A stretch of DNA of 64,000 nucleotides, taken from assembly GCF_905220565.1 (NCBI RefSeq), contig NC_059404.1, positions 12,862,472-12,926,471 on the forward strand, written 5' to 3'. Made by a program: the position numbers and the translations under genes. The notes below the pieces were generated by a model, which worked only from the letters and a program-made list of their open reading frames with translations, did no database searches and was not told where the DNA came from. This document shows positions 1-11,540 of this stretch, one piece after another; within the stretch, counting starts at the first letter, position 1; every line of letters starts with the position of its first letter. This stretch comes from Melitaea cinxia (lineage: Eukaryota > Arthropoda > Insecta > Lepidoptera > Nymphalidae).

Positions 1-1539
1 CAAAAACATTTTTTTAATAGTTGGTCATAATTTTATCTTTTTATCTTTCCAACTACGATATAAATGTATACATTATGTATGAACTTAATAAGTTATTCGA
101 TGAATAACTTAATCTTTAAATTTGAATATCCGAAACGACTTCTAAGAAAATAATTCAGGCAGTTTAATACAGAATAAGTTGTTAACATTAAAATGTCGTG
201 GTTTTGAAAGGGAAACATTTTCTTAGAAGTAGTCGCTAATTGAGCGAGTAATAAAATATAATATTCCTTTGAAAGTGCATTATTCGTTAGTAAATAAAAT
301 AAAAATCCTAGTCGCATTTCTTTAGCTTTTGCAGTAATTGAAGCGTATAAGTTATAAAAGTTGAGTTCTAGTTCTGGTCGAGGTTGTAGAAAGTATGTAG
401 TACCGTAGAACAAGAACATATTCTATGAAATTACATTTTTTATTTATTGAGGGTTGCTTCATACAAACAAATACTAACATCTTTATATATATTTTTTTGG
501 TCGTACCAAATCAGAAACCTTTATGGGCTCATGCACAAAACTTTGCTGAATATCATGGTCAAATGCATAGTTTACGATTCTATAAAGGACATACATACAA
601 ACATTCATCTTTTAAATTTATAGATAGATGAACCCAATTAATTATTTTATTAAATTATTATTTTTAAGTTTCCACGACGTTATAAGTAGCGCCGTATTAA
701 ATAACAATACAATGTAATAGTAATGTACTTTATTCTACAAGATACTGTAAATTTTAATGATACAAAAGACTAAATAACAAAGGATTAGCGTAAAGTACAT
801 AATAAGGCGACGTTTTCGTCAGATAGAGACCTCTTTTAGACAAACTTAAATATGGGTTTTGGAATAAAATCAATATAGTATGTAATAAAGTAAAATATCA
901 AAAACCGTTCATCACACAGAAGGGCTATTAAGTTTTATTGAATGTACCTACACACATGCGGCGATACATACAATAAAAAATAATGAAAAAGGGGCCAGAG
1001 TTAAATTCGACCAGTAAAGCACTCGTTACTGGAGCATAAACGTATGACCGAATTGTGTTGATCTCCGATTTTTACACGCAAATCCCTTTTCCACGCAGCT
1101 CTCTCGTATTTTGAATAGTGATACGGATCAGCTGTCGTTGGGCGTCACACATCCCTGTTTTACAAGCTTTCATAGTGGGTTATTTTATGCCCATCGTGTA
1201 GCGAAAGTACATAAATTATATATTGTGTTACTATGAATGTCTGAATTTTGTGACTCTTAAAATACACCAGTGGGTTTTACGATACTTCAATTTCAAAGGG
1301 GTTTCACCTAAACAGTATAAAGGATCGACGTACAGCATATGCATTGTAATATTTATCAAAACACTTTCGAAGATGTTGAAATTACATTTATAAAGTTTTT
1401 CCTTCTGTGGTACATGAGATCAAATATACCGTACTCGTTTAAAACTGCCTGTCTTCATTCTATATTAAAAAAATATGTAAGTATGCTATCACAAAAAAAG
1501 GTTTGAAGTAGTTTCGTGTTGAGAATTGTAACAGCACAG
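1..1539. other. AT-rich DNA, no gene seen
   Basis: The open frames near 93-419 (minus) and 425-631 (plus) are short, rich in F, Y, I and K codons as expected of random AT-rich sequence, and match no family I know. I see no repeat structure or RNA gene here. Confidence 0.5.
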
Positions 1540-1551
1540 AATACGACAAGA
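1540..1551. repeat. Target-site duplication, left copy
   Basis: The 12-mer AATACGACAAGA occurs here and again at 2410-2421, directly bracketing the LINE fragment. An exact 12-bp direct repeat at both edges is the expected mark of target-primed reverse transcription. Confidence 0.85.
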
Positions 1552-2409
1552 CTAGTGGTCTTCTCACACTACCCGATGAGGGGGGTGTGGGGAATTGTGT
1601 CGCAAGATCCTAGATCTTTTTCACAAAGTTTCTACCGCCACCTATCAATATAGGTGGGTCCTTGGATTGGGCTATAAAAGAGTAGCCGCGTGGGACTCTG
1701 AGTTGGGTGAGATGGAGTGGAGTGGTGTAGGTTGGGAGGCGGGATGGGAAGGAAGCAATGTGGTGCGTGAGACCCTTCTCCAGTGAGGTCAAGACCCAGC
1801 CGGGTGAGACCCACGGTAGCCCCGTGGGAGGCCCAGCTAGATCGACCGTCTAACCAGAGTTAGGTACTCACACCATTGCGTGGGAACGAGGAGAGGTTCC
1901 GCGGGAGAGCTCGATGATCCGGTGGTCTTGCGTGCCACGGTGCGATGTTCTTGATGTGCGGTGCGTTCGATGCATCCGCACAAGAGAACATCGATTTGGC
2001 TAGGCGGACCACGAAGTCCTCCAGACTCTCGATCTTCAGGTCCCTTTGAAGGGTCGAGTTTTTCACGCACCAGGGTGCGTTTGTGATGTAGCGCAGCGTC
2101 TTCGACTGCTGCGCTTGGAGGCTCCTCTTGTTGGTGTCGCTGAGAAGGGCGTACCAGGCTGGCGCGGCGTACGTGAGGCGTGATCTCACGAACGTTTTGT
2201 AGAGGCCCAGCTTGGTTTTGAGCGGGAGTCTTGACTGTAACAGCGGTCGCAGAGCTGACATTGTGGCTTTAGTCTTCCCAATCACTATCTTAGTGTGGCC
2301 GGACATGGTCAGTCGGCGGTCGATCGTAATACCGAGGTACTTGACCGCCTCCTGCCATTGGATGTTGTTCCCCTCGAAGCGAAGCAGGGGCGCCATCGGG
2401 CGTGAGCCC
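1552..2409 (-). mobile_element. 5'-truncated jockey-like LINE insertion
   Basis: This 858-bp block is much richer in GC than its surroundings. Read on the minus strand it holds the end of a reverse transcriptase ORF followed by about 300 bp of 3' untranslated sequence. It is flanked by the exact 12-bp duplication AATACGACAAGA, so both ends are fixed. The element is truncated at its 5' side (position 2409), which is usual for LINEs. Its 3' end (position 1552) has no poly-A tail. Assignment to the jockey group rests on my reading of the protein remnant. Confidence 0.88.
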
Positions 2410-2411
2410 AA
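1860..2411 (-). pseudogene. Reverse transcriptase C-terminal fragment (jockey-like LINE)
   Basis: An uninterrupted frame of about 183 codons encodes the last part of a LINE reverse transcriptase, beyond the catalytic palm. Segments such as KYLGITIDRRLTM near residues 24-36 and RSRLTYAAPAWY near 71-82 are typical of the thumb and C-terminal region of jockey-type polymerases. The catalytic YxDD box and the endonuclease are absent because the insertion is 5'-truncated. The apparent start ATG uses bases of the target-site duplication, so it is not a real start. The frame is still open, which suggests a fairly young insertion. It is not expected to be functional. Confidence 0.85.
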
Positions 2412-2421
2412 TACGACAAGA
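2410..2421. repeat. Target-site duplication, right copy
   Basis: This is the second copy of AATACGACAAGA, identical to 1540-1551. Removing the insertion and one copy restores a continuous AT-rich target. Confidence 0.85.
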
Positions 2422-5156
2422 AGGTCACAGCGAATAAGCCCATTGGAGGTTTATTCTGTACCACTCCAGAGTAACGCAGCTACGATTTGGCGCAGCTAAA
2501 TGCAGCTTCATGCTTGCAACCGTAGCTTTAGCTTGACGGGAATTATTGCTACTATAGCTCAAACGAAACCTATGTTTGGTACGTAGTATTACATATAAAC
2601 ACCAGGTGAATCAAATAAATACACAATGTTAATCCAACTATGCATACACATTTACTTACAGACCAAGGAGATTCTCCAAGTTGTGGTTGTGTATCAAGAG
2701 TTAAAACTGTGTCCAACGTTCACTTTATTTAGAATAGTCTCTGTGACATACATATTTATATTTTATATCTTGTCGATAAATTTTTGGGACGGCGAGGGTA
2801 ACGTTAATTATTAAATTCGGAACATACTAGTATGTTAACACATGGCGCCTTCGGGACTAATTAAAAAAGTTATTTTCATTACTTTATATCAGTGAACCTT
2901 TTTCTTTATAAAACATTTTTTTTTTTTGGATAAGACCAATTCAATATTTCAGTAGAGCTAATTATTGCGTATTTTTCCACCTACTCTGCAAATAATTTAT
3001 AATGATAGCATAAATAAACAGGAATTATTAATTAATTTAAAATTTAGAATTAATTTAAAAATGAAACGCGTTTTTGTAACATTTCCTTTTATTAAATTTA
3101 ATATATTTAACTACTATACCAATACTTACTCCGCATAATATATTAATATTTTTTGTGTAAATTGTTCTATGAACTTTTTTTTATGTTATAAGAAAACTTT
3201 GTAGATTTAAACGATTGCATGTTGTGTTTTTGTTAATGAGATAAAATATTTCCCGTTGAATGTATAATTAATTGTTACTTTTGTATTTCTTTTAAAATAT
3301 GGTATTTAGTTACTCAATTTAATTTCTTTTTATTTCTGGTGACTGGTGCTATAGACTGGGCGAAAACCAACTAGAAGCAAGTGTGGCGGAAAGTATTGTT
3401 AGTACTTTACGATAAAAGTTTGGGAGACAGTGAACGAGATTCGTTCTATTACCACAGCTAGCCTACACAAGTCTACTCAGTAATTATATTTGTAATTATT
3501 GCAGTTAATGAATTCGGTCGGAAAGTTGTTTTAACTCTTCATATCAAAAATAAATAATGTCATTAAAACATCAAGTATTATAAATAATTTAACTACTTGC
3601 GCAAAAGCAAGTTTTACTAGAGCGAAACGTATATCATCATAACACCCGGCCACTTGTGCTCGTAACGTTATTTGCCCCGAATCAATTTCAAATAAAACTT
3701 TTAAATAAGTGCTTTCGAATCGATTCGGAAACGGAGTCAATTAATTTCAGCGATAAATTCGATCCCGTCGCAAGTTAAACTAACACGAGTTCCAGTGTTA
3801 AATGTTTCTTAGTACAAACGAATGTTTCTTAGTACGAATTCGAAACAATTTAGAAGGAAAATTAAATTCTAACCAATTATAAAGTAAAAATAAACTAAAA
3901 TTCTAGCCGATTAGTACTAAAAAATGAGTATCCTATTTGTTTGCTTAAATTAATTTAATGTAATCAATTCTTATTAAATTTAATAGCATACGGTACATAT
4001 ATCAATATTTACCGTATGCTATTTTTCACATCGTAGCCGTACGAAATATCATTTAAGAACCTACACTTATCCGGTTTCAATGCTTTTATTTACTCAAGGT
4101 TCTGAATATGTATCGAAAAAATAAACGTCATATGCCTCTAATAGAAACAATAGACGCGGATAAAAAATCGGTTATATTTATTGCTCCGCTTCTTTTTAAG
4201 ATTATACTTTATATTCATAAACATGCTTTCTAACGCAAACACTTTTTTCTGTTCGAACACTTAAATTCAATATTACCACGTTATAACAAATAAGTAAACT
4301 TTTACTTTATATTTTTATATTTAATTAATGAACCGGAACTAAATATTTTGTTTCTTTTTTTACAGGTAATTAATATGATTCTACAAATACACTTGTTATC
4401 CCGAGACTTGTAAGTAAAGTTTGACTGTATTAATCATTTCGATTGCTATCTACAAATACTACAAAATTTAACTACGGAATTAATTCATTTTTATATAAAA
4501 TATACTCCAGATTATCTAATGTTAGAAATTTTACGTAAGAGTTATAGAAATAAAAAAAAAATGTTTGTTTCTGTTATTGTAATTTAATCATGCATCATAG
4601 CCTGGTATCTTGCGAGAAATTGCATGCGATTTTCTTAAGTGCAATTATTTAGGCACAGTCTATATTAAAAAAAAATGGCCTGATCACAATTCTTTTATTT
4701 TCAAACATGTATATATTTTTGTGTGATACACTCATTAGCACTGACGCTGTTGTTCTGAATATAATTATAATAATTATACGTTTTCGAAGTGCGACCATAA
4801 TTAAAAATTTAAATTGAAGAAATCAAAAAAAAAATAATTAAAATAAAGAACCTTTTTTTAATTTTCAATTTTACTACAGATTTTGACAATCAACAAAAGA
4901 TTATAACATACGTGTGTGTGTTAAATGTATGGTAGTGTGTAATGTTTTTTTTTTATTGATTTAATATATATTTATGCATAAATAAAAAAAAATAAGCGTT
5001 TTGTACTCCTCTATATAAACTATAAGTGTATGAAATTTCATACTCCTCCGTTCACGCAATTTTTGTAAAAAGGGGCACAAAGTTTTTGCTTCACGTATTA
5101 ATTTATAGATAACCAAGTTAACTCTTTACAGTTCAAATATATTTTCAATTATATGA
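2422..5156. other. AT-rich DNA with one hairpin, no gene seen
   Basis: No recognisable coding frame or repeat family was seen apart from the short hairpin listed separately at 3982-4023. There are several poly-A and poly-T runs. Confidence 0.5.
3982..4023. repeat. Short inverted repeat (hairpin)
   Basis: Arms AATAGCATACGGTA (3982-3995) and TACCGTATGCTATT (4010-4023) are perfect 14-bp complements separated by 14 bp. No tract or neighbouring gene gives it a function. It may be the remnant of a small inverted-repeat element. Confidence 0.6.
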
Positions 5157-5350
5157 TTCAGCTTGTAACATCCTATTGTTGGGCATATGCCTCTTTCTCC
5201 GTGTAGGAAAAGGATCGAAGCTTAATCCACTACGCTGCTCCATTGGGGTTTGGCGTATACATTCCCTACATAAAAACCGGAACCAAGAGCTTAACGTGCA
5301 CTCCGAGGCACAGTGGGTAGACCTATTATGACAGACATCCAAACAGGTAA
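5157..5350 (-). mobile_element. SINE family 1, partial degenerate copy
   Basis: The minus strand matches the 3' two thirds of the tRNA-headed SINE seen complete at 21388-21733. The shared blocks are the 'taacatcc...gggcatatgcctctttc' tail, the 'cttaatccac.acgctgctcc' block and 'gcttaacgtgc.ctccgaggcac'. About 35 bp present in the 21-kb copy are missing after 'ttccctac', and the tRNA-like head is not present. Confidence 0.7.
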
Positions 5351-8300
5351 TAAATATTTGTATAAATACAAATATCCATCCCGAGCGGGAAGGAAAGATG
5401 AAAACCGCACTACAACAGATTGGTTGTTATGTATCTATATAAGTATTACTCATAAGATTGTTTTACATATAACAAATTTACTAGACAAAATATACATCCT
5501 AATTTTCATCACATCTTATATTATTATGTATCAGAACACAAAATTGCGAACGACAGGGACATGGAACAGTATAATGAGTATAAGTTGAATATTATTATTT
5601 ATACATTCGTTAGGATATAATAGCTATTAGACCTACCAATATTAAATTATTAAAAAATACTAGTTATAAGGTCGTACAAAATCTTACAATGACTGAAACA
5701 ACGTACTTGTATAAAAATATACATATTTCGTATTATCACGATATCTATTAAAACTACTATATAAATTAAGAAATAATATTAATAACATTAAACTACGAAT
5801 AGAGATATTTTTTGTCCCTAAGATAATGCGATATCAACCCTGTCCCTTTCGACCTGCGTCGAAATATAAGTACCCGAGAATTCTCTAACAAAGGATTTAT
5901 TCCATCCAATCTACGCAACCGAGTGAATTGTATCAATCCAAATTGAAAAAAACCGCCGATGCGAATTCCAGCCATCAAACGCGTATCTGCACAGATATTT
6001 AATTTCCTAGCAGTCGTTCGTTTTCTTCAACGATAAAACTTTTTTTTTTTTGATTTATTACTAACGCTTGACAGAGAAATGCTTTTTGCGAACGTTTTAA
6101 AAATTACCATTTTAAGAGAGTTATACGTAAATTATGTCGCTTCAAGCACTTAATATACGTTGCTAGCAAGTGTTCTTGATTTAAAAATACCAAAAAAAAA
6201 ATCTTATTAACGATGTTATTTGATTATTTTCATACTTTTTGAGTATGTTGAACCAGTAATATATAATAACGCTTCACACTTATCCTATCCCTATAAGATG
6301 TGATGAGTCCTTTGTGGGGTGTCTGGAAACATACACAATTCAGTCACAAACAAACACCTTGACAAACATATTAAGTATGTATTACAATCATCTATTGATC
6401 ATCAATCAAAATTTGCATCAACAATGGTTGGCATCATCAACCACCTTGTCATCATTAAACTGTGCCAAAAAGCCATCATAAATCGCATACTTTGCTAACC
6501 AAAATAAATAGACTCACCAATTCCTCTATATCGAAAGTAAATTGAAAAAGATTCGATGACCAAAGAACATTAGTTACCCAAATCTGTGTCCATTTATCAG
6601 CTAAATAATCTCTTTCCAATACCATAAAGCGGGTATGGACTTCCACCACGCCCACATCGTATCCCCAATTTTTTCCATTGCGGATTTCATTACTCAAAAC
6701 TTAATTTGGGAAAATCCAACTCTAAATGGATTTCCTTCATAACCTACCAAGTTAGGAAAACGTTGTTAAAAAGTTCTTTGGCACGTTTACCAAGTTTCTT
6801 CCTGGTTTTCACGTGAATGAGGATATTTAATTACCGAAATAGGACGAAAATTTATGAAAAATATAATTATTCTTTTACGCATTATTTCGTATATTTACTA
6901 AATTGCCTTGAATTTTCGAAAAAAAAAAGTTAACGTCAAAAATATTTATTTTCATTAATCATTATTAGAATTGATCATATAATTTTAAAATTTTAACTCT
7001 TAATATTCTTTGTTATCCTTACCCTTCAAGATATCTTGGTCCTCATCATGGCTTGGTGATATAAAAGCAGGAATGAGAATATTCCACATACATGCATTTG
7101 TCGACCCCCAATTGTTTTAACACATTCCTAAATTCTCAAAGGTTTTTCGGTGTTTTTTTTTTACGTCTAGCCAATTTTCTGTGACCATTATGTATATATT
7201 ATTAATTATTACACGATACATAAGAGATATACTCAATTCTTAATAGAAAAAAGCCTGGCACTCGACGATAAGAACTTCTGCCAATCACGTTAAGACCCGC
7301 AAACGCTGTCTCGTAGGTTAAGCCCCGCACAACTATTTCGAGATAAAACTTAGTAAGACTATTAGGAATGAGTATGAAATATTTCTTTTAGCTGATTTGT
7401 AGATATAGTGATGAAAATAAATGTAAAATTTGTATATTTAACACACGGAATTAGAACATTTGAAAGAATTTAAGTTGAATGACAGTTTTATTACGTTGAA
7501 CTAAGTCGTTTACCTTCATATCTAACAATACGGTTGGGGAGTTGACTACAATAAAAAATATAGCATTTCTTCTTAAATTAATTTTAATTAATGTTTCAAG
7601 AAGGTATATGCAAATTTTTACCAATGATTGAATATAAGGACGTAACTTTATATAATGTGGGAGCGCGTCCGACTTGAGGTCTCTAATTCGTCAAGATCGG
7701 CGCAGTCGCCGACGCGGTGGGAAAAGGTCCCGTTGAATTCTTAACAATACTACGCTAAAAATGTAAACTATGACTGAAAAAACAAACAAAATAGTATTTA
7801 TATAGAATTTTTAAGTTAAATTTGTTTTCAATAATGTTATATTGTATATACAACAAATGTTTAAATTTAACTGAGTAAAACAGCCTTGCAGGAAATTTTG
7901 CCTATTACCTATTTACTACCATACCGCTTGCAAAATAATGGTATACTTATAATATAATTTCATAGGTAAAGTCTACGCGTATTACTTCAAACGTTGTTAT
8001 TTTTCGTAATGGTAATGATGTTGATAAAGTCACTTTTCTTATATATTTTAATTACGTACAGCCCGTGCTGTGTAAAATTGAAATGTAAATTAAAAAAAAA
8101 AATTTAAACCGGTCCCTAATCAGAGTAATGATGGTATTACCTGCGCTTACGATAAAAGATGATTTTACTTACTAATCGAGACCTGATCTCCATGACCTTA
8201 CAAAGATCAGGTATCATCTATAAAAGCACGCAATCGCAAACATTCAAATAAAATAAATATTTAATTTTTACTCTAAGCGGAAACGGAATACGTGACTGTT

Positions 8301-9775
8301 GACATTAATAAAAAATTCAAGCCACTACAACTAAACGGCTGTAGAGTTACTAAACTTGTAAAATCAGTAACAATATCGCTGATAATAATATAAAGAAGTC
8401 TTAAATTTAAGAAAAAATCTTTTTAGAAGAAAGAAATTTAAATAAACTTGACGTCAATTTAATTTCAAGCACCAAATTAAGCTCGAATTAAAGGATAAAC
8501 AAGGGATTGTAATGCGCTGTTTTTCTCTTGTTTCTATATAAAATAAAATTATTCTTGTTTTAAAATTAGGTTGATATATTTTCATTAATGCATTTTTAAA
8601 AACTCAAATTTAGCTAAATTTATGGAGCTTCAGAAGTTTTTTGTTTTACAAATTTAATTAATGACAGCCCTAACTAAGGTAGTCGAGAACAGACCCTTCA
8701 TTTACGCTGTTTCAGCAGACGTACTGTTATCATTTGCTTCTAATGTTTTGTATAAATTAATTTGCACAAATTTCGTACTAGGCGATTTAGTTATCTTTAT
8801 GATAAGAACAATTTTTTTAAGGACTTTTTTCGCTTATATTATGATTTTTTTTTGCAGCTTTGGCTACGTTTGCTTTATGACCTAGAAAATGAATTTAGAT
8901 TCAACTTTGATGTAATGTTAGTTCACGCAGTCCTTATTTTTACATTTTTTTGTACCAATTTATTTTTCGAAATAGATTTGAGAGTGGTTATAACGCTTAA
9001 CGGTTCAAGTTTTAGAATCTAAAAGGAATAAAAATTGAAAATTTCGTGAGAAAATTGTAGTCTCAAAGTTGAAAATTGTTACATTTGATCAAAATAACGT
9101 CTGCAGTAAGCTAGTTGAAAATGAATTTAATTTAATAAAATCATATCTATAGTGTTTCCAAATTTCGAATGCGACTATTTTTCTTCTATATTTAATATCT
9201 ATTACTTTACAAAAAAATATTATATCAGTGTCAGATATTACATTTCTTTGATCTTGCATAATATGTGAAATCATGAGATAATCGTATTGTTAACTGAAAG
9301 AGACTTAAAATTTTCATGACCAATATATGATTTCTTTTTACATGCCCAACAAAAAAAAAAAATACAACGAAAAGGCTTAGAAAAGCGTTACTGTTTTTCA
9401 GAACAGAAAACTATAACATTAAATTAATTTCTGTTTAAAACTGTACGTAATTTTAGGTTTGCCAAATTGGCCTTGATATTCATTACATCATTTGTCCTTT
9501 TGAGTGATGGAACGTAATTTAAGCAACAGAATATTCAAAAGTGACGCTCGCCTGACATTTGTACTAATGAAACGTCCTGTTTTGTTATGGTTTTGAAGCA
9601 ATAACACGAATATCAAAATAGACGTTGACGATGACTAATGTCCAATGAGAAAATTCTTCCGTTTATATAAATATCCAACTCCTTTATGATTACTATGGAA
9701 GGAATATTGTAAACCAGATGGACAGTGGAATAAAGGTAAGGTTCATGTCGAACCCACGACTCTCTCTAAAAACTC
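5351..9775. other. AT-rich DNA, no gene established
   Basis: I see no supported gene. A minus-strand frame of 73 codons at 6476-6697 is less low-complexity than most others here but matches nothing I recognise. A small GC-rich pocket at about 7660-7735 may be a decayed element fragment. Plus-strand frames at 8661-9022 are F/Y/I-rich and look random. Confidence 0.45.
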
Positions 9776-9832
9776 GTAGTCTTCTTATATATGTTCTAAT
9801 GTAAGATACATTAGAACATATAAGAAGACTAC
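9776..9832. repeat. Long perfect-stem hairpin
   Basis: The left arm 9776-9803 and right arm 9807-9832 are complementary over 26 bp, apart from one extra TA in the left arm, around a 3-base loop (AGA). The stem begins GTAGTCTTCTTATA and returns as TATAAGAAGACTAC. It is either a small palindromic duplication or a possible small-RNA precursor; no family is recognised. Confidence 0.7.
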
Positions 9833-10057
9833 AGAGAAAGAAGAAGGTTTTATTCGTTTCAATGATTGGCTCGGTCGAGAGTTTTGCAATAAATTGCTGT
9901 TAAATTGCAAGTCACCAAAACAAATATAGGAACTTAGTATATTATTAGTGAACTCTTTATTGTAGTTGTAATGCGGCCACTGCATTGATCTAGCTTTTAT
10001 CTTAATTTTATGTAAGTCCTCCGATCTTCTAACTTAGTGTTAGCTACTTTAACAAAT

Positions 10058-10069
10058 CAAAAAGAACTT
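10058..10069. repeat. Direct repeat bracketing tRNA-like cluster, left
   Basis: CAAAAAGAACTT occurs here and at 10655-10666, exactly at the outer edges of the tRNA-like repeat cluster. It behaves as a 12-bp target-site duplication for the whole cluster. Confidence 0.75.
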
Positions 10070-10093
10070 TTTGAATATCACATCAAAAATTGA

Positions 10094-10166
10094 CCGCTCC
10101 AGCGGGGTTCGAACCCGCGTCTCCGACGTACCGTGTCGGCGCTCTAGCCAATTAAGCTATGGAACG
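10094..10166 (-). tRNA. tRNA-like sequence, GGT anticodon position (copy A)
   Basis: On the minus strand, 73 nt fold into a standard cloverleaf. The acceptor CGTTCCA pairs with TGGAGCG (one G-U), and there is a 4-bp D stem. The anticodon stem CCGAC/GTCGG carries the loop ACGGTAC; the variable region is 4 nt and the T arm is GCGGG-TTCGAAC-CCCGC. The A box TAGCTTAATTGG and B box GGTTCGAACCC fit RNA polymerase III promoters. The triplet at 34-36 is GGT, which would read ACC (Thr), but position 33 is C instead of the near-universal U. A run of five T follows the 3' end within a few bases. It is more likely a tRNA-derived repeat than a working tRNA. Confidence 0.55.
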
Positions 10167-10199
10167 ATGCACCCGCTCGAGCGAAATTTTCGATATGAT

Positions 10200-10253
10200 A
10201 ATTTTTAATCTCGGTTTAAGCGAACCGGTTCGCTTAAACCGAGATTAAAAATT
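10200..10253. repeat. Perfect 54-bp palindrome at head-to-head junction
   Basis: 27 bp on each side of the centre CGAACC|GGTTCG (between 10226 and 10227) are exact reverse complements with no spacer. It is created by the head-to-head joining of two unit heads. Confidence 0.9.
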
Positions 10254-10506
10254 CGAACCCCGCTGGAGCGGTCAATTTTTGATGTGATATTCAAAATGTT
10301 TAGAATTCCTAATGTGGGTAACACAAAAATAAAATCTTAGATATTAAAAATAGCACGGTGTCGTCTCCTGTCAAAGATTTTCATTGTAATATGAAACTTT
10401 GAATAGTTACGGGTTTCTGTAAAGAGCTCACTATAGACGGCGCCACGGTTCGCTTAAACCGAGATTAAAAATTATCATATCGAAAATTTCGCTCGAGCGG
10501 GTGCAT

Positions 10507-10579
10507 CGTTCCATAGCTTAATTGGCTAGAGCGCCGACACGGTACGTCGGAGACGCGGGTTCGAACCCCGCTGGAGCGG
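10507..10579 (+). tRNA. tRNA-like sequence, GGT anticodon position (copy C)
   Basis: It is identical in its cloverleaf to copy A at 10094-10166, now on the plus strand: 72 nt plus a discriminator G, with C33 and GGT at the anticodon position. T5 at 10584-10588 lies about 5 bases after the 3' end and would stop RNA polymerase III. The upstream context includes the 10-bp palindrome CGCTCGAGCG. A precursor from this copy would be about tRNA length, unlike typical SINE transcripts, which read through a long body. Confidence 0.55.
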
Positions 10580-10654
10580 TCAATTTTTGATGTGATATTC
10601 AAAATGTTTAGAATTCCTAATGTGGGTAACACAAAAATAAAATCTTAGATATTA

Positions 10655-10666
10655 CAAAAAGAACTT
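10655..10666. repeat. Direct repeat bracketing tRNA-like cluster, right
   Basis: Second copy of CAAAAAGAACTT, identical to 10058-10069, immediately after the unit's terminal '..tcttagatatta'. Confidence 0.75.
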
Positions 10667-11540
10667 GCTATTTCTATTCTAAAACACGATATCACTTTGT
10701 TACCAAGATACGCCAGAGCTGATACTTCTCAGTAAGTATCGCATTGAAAGTTTGAAATTAAAATTCATGACCCACTATCAGCGCCATCGTGCGGTTACAA
10801 ATTTTGGCGAGACTACAAAGTCTCAAATAGTTTTAGACGCATTGCGGAGAACGTATAGCTCTGTTTGCTTGAAACTAGCGTATCTACCGACCGGAGACTA
10901 AGCAATAATTCAATTTTAACGAGTACCTTACAGCGATTCCGAGGATCCGTTAATGAGAAGTCTCGAATGGAAGTTTATCTTTACCTCATGACTTATTGTA
11001 ATGTGAATTATTTTAAAATACTGTAAAGTTAGTACAAAAAAAAAAAAAAAAAAAAACTGAACTGTTCTCACTTTGGGAAAGACATATTTCTCAAATCACT
11101 TGACATTATAACGATAAATGGTACCTACAAGTTCTGCAGTTTGTCAATTTGTAACAAACAGGTTAATCTTCTCGTTTGTTATAAAACTTGTGTAGTAATG
11201 AAGTGCATTTTATGAAATTTTTTATCGAAAATGAACGATTAAACGGATAATTAATAAGATATTTGTTTTAAATTTAAGAACTTCGTTGTTTTTTTTTTCG
11301 ATTTTTTTTTTAACATTATTAATTTATCAAGGACTTATACGGGGAATAGTTCGGAGATTGTTGGACTCTGCTGCGACATTAAATGAAACGCCATGTAAAA
11401 TAGTTATGTAATTATGTCAGTTTTACTTAAATAGAAAAATTATTTTTAATATGTTATCATACTGACATTAACTTTAAAAAACACTGTTTTCACACAATAT
11501 GGGCGCGTCCCGACGTAAAGGTTATTATTATTATGTTACT
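10667..11540. other. No gene seen; poly-A run at 11036-11057
   Basis: Upstream of a 22-base A run lies about 350 bp of more mixed-composition DNA. It could be a decayed retroposed copy with a poly-A tail, but I recognise no content and see no poly-A signal or flanking duplication. The rest is plain AT-rich DNA. Confidence 0.35.

Larger units (their letters stand above)
10070..10654. mobile_element. Inverted plus tandem cluster of tRNA-like repeat
   Basis: Three copies of one repeat lie here. 10070-10226 is a minus-strand copy running from the unit head to about 35 bp past its tRNA-like part. 10227 to about 10350 is a plus-strand copy lacking 88 bp, including most of the tRNA-like part. After a linker of about 100 bp (10351-10446) comes a complete plus-strand copy to 10654. 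The first two meet head to head in a perfect palindrome. The whole block is bracketed by the 12-bp repeat CAAAAAGAACTT, so it seems to have been inserted as one piece. A 5' inversion during target-primed reverse transcription (twin priming) of a multimeric transcript would produce this layout; that is inference. Confidence 0.75.

Noticed and set aside
1595..1814. Frames of 60-63 codons in the LINE 3' region
   Set aside because: They lie in the 3' untranslated part between the reverse transcriptase stop and the target-site duplication.
6476..6697. 73-codon minus-strand frame as a gene
   Set aside because: It has no recognised motif, splice signals or conservation evidence; length alone is within what AT-rich DNA yields by chance.
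10094..10579. Calling these copies functional tRNA-Thr genes
   Set aside because: C at position 33, a GGT anticodon position uncommon for insect tRNA-Thr, and clear repeat-family context make a tRNA-derived repeat more likely.
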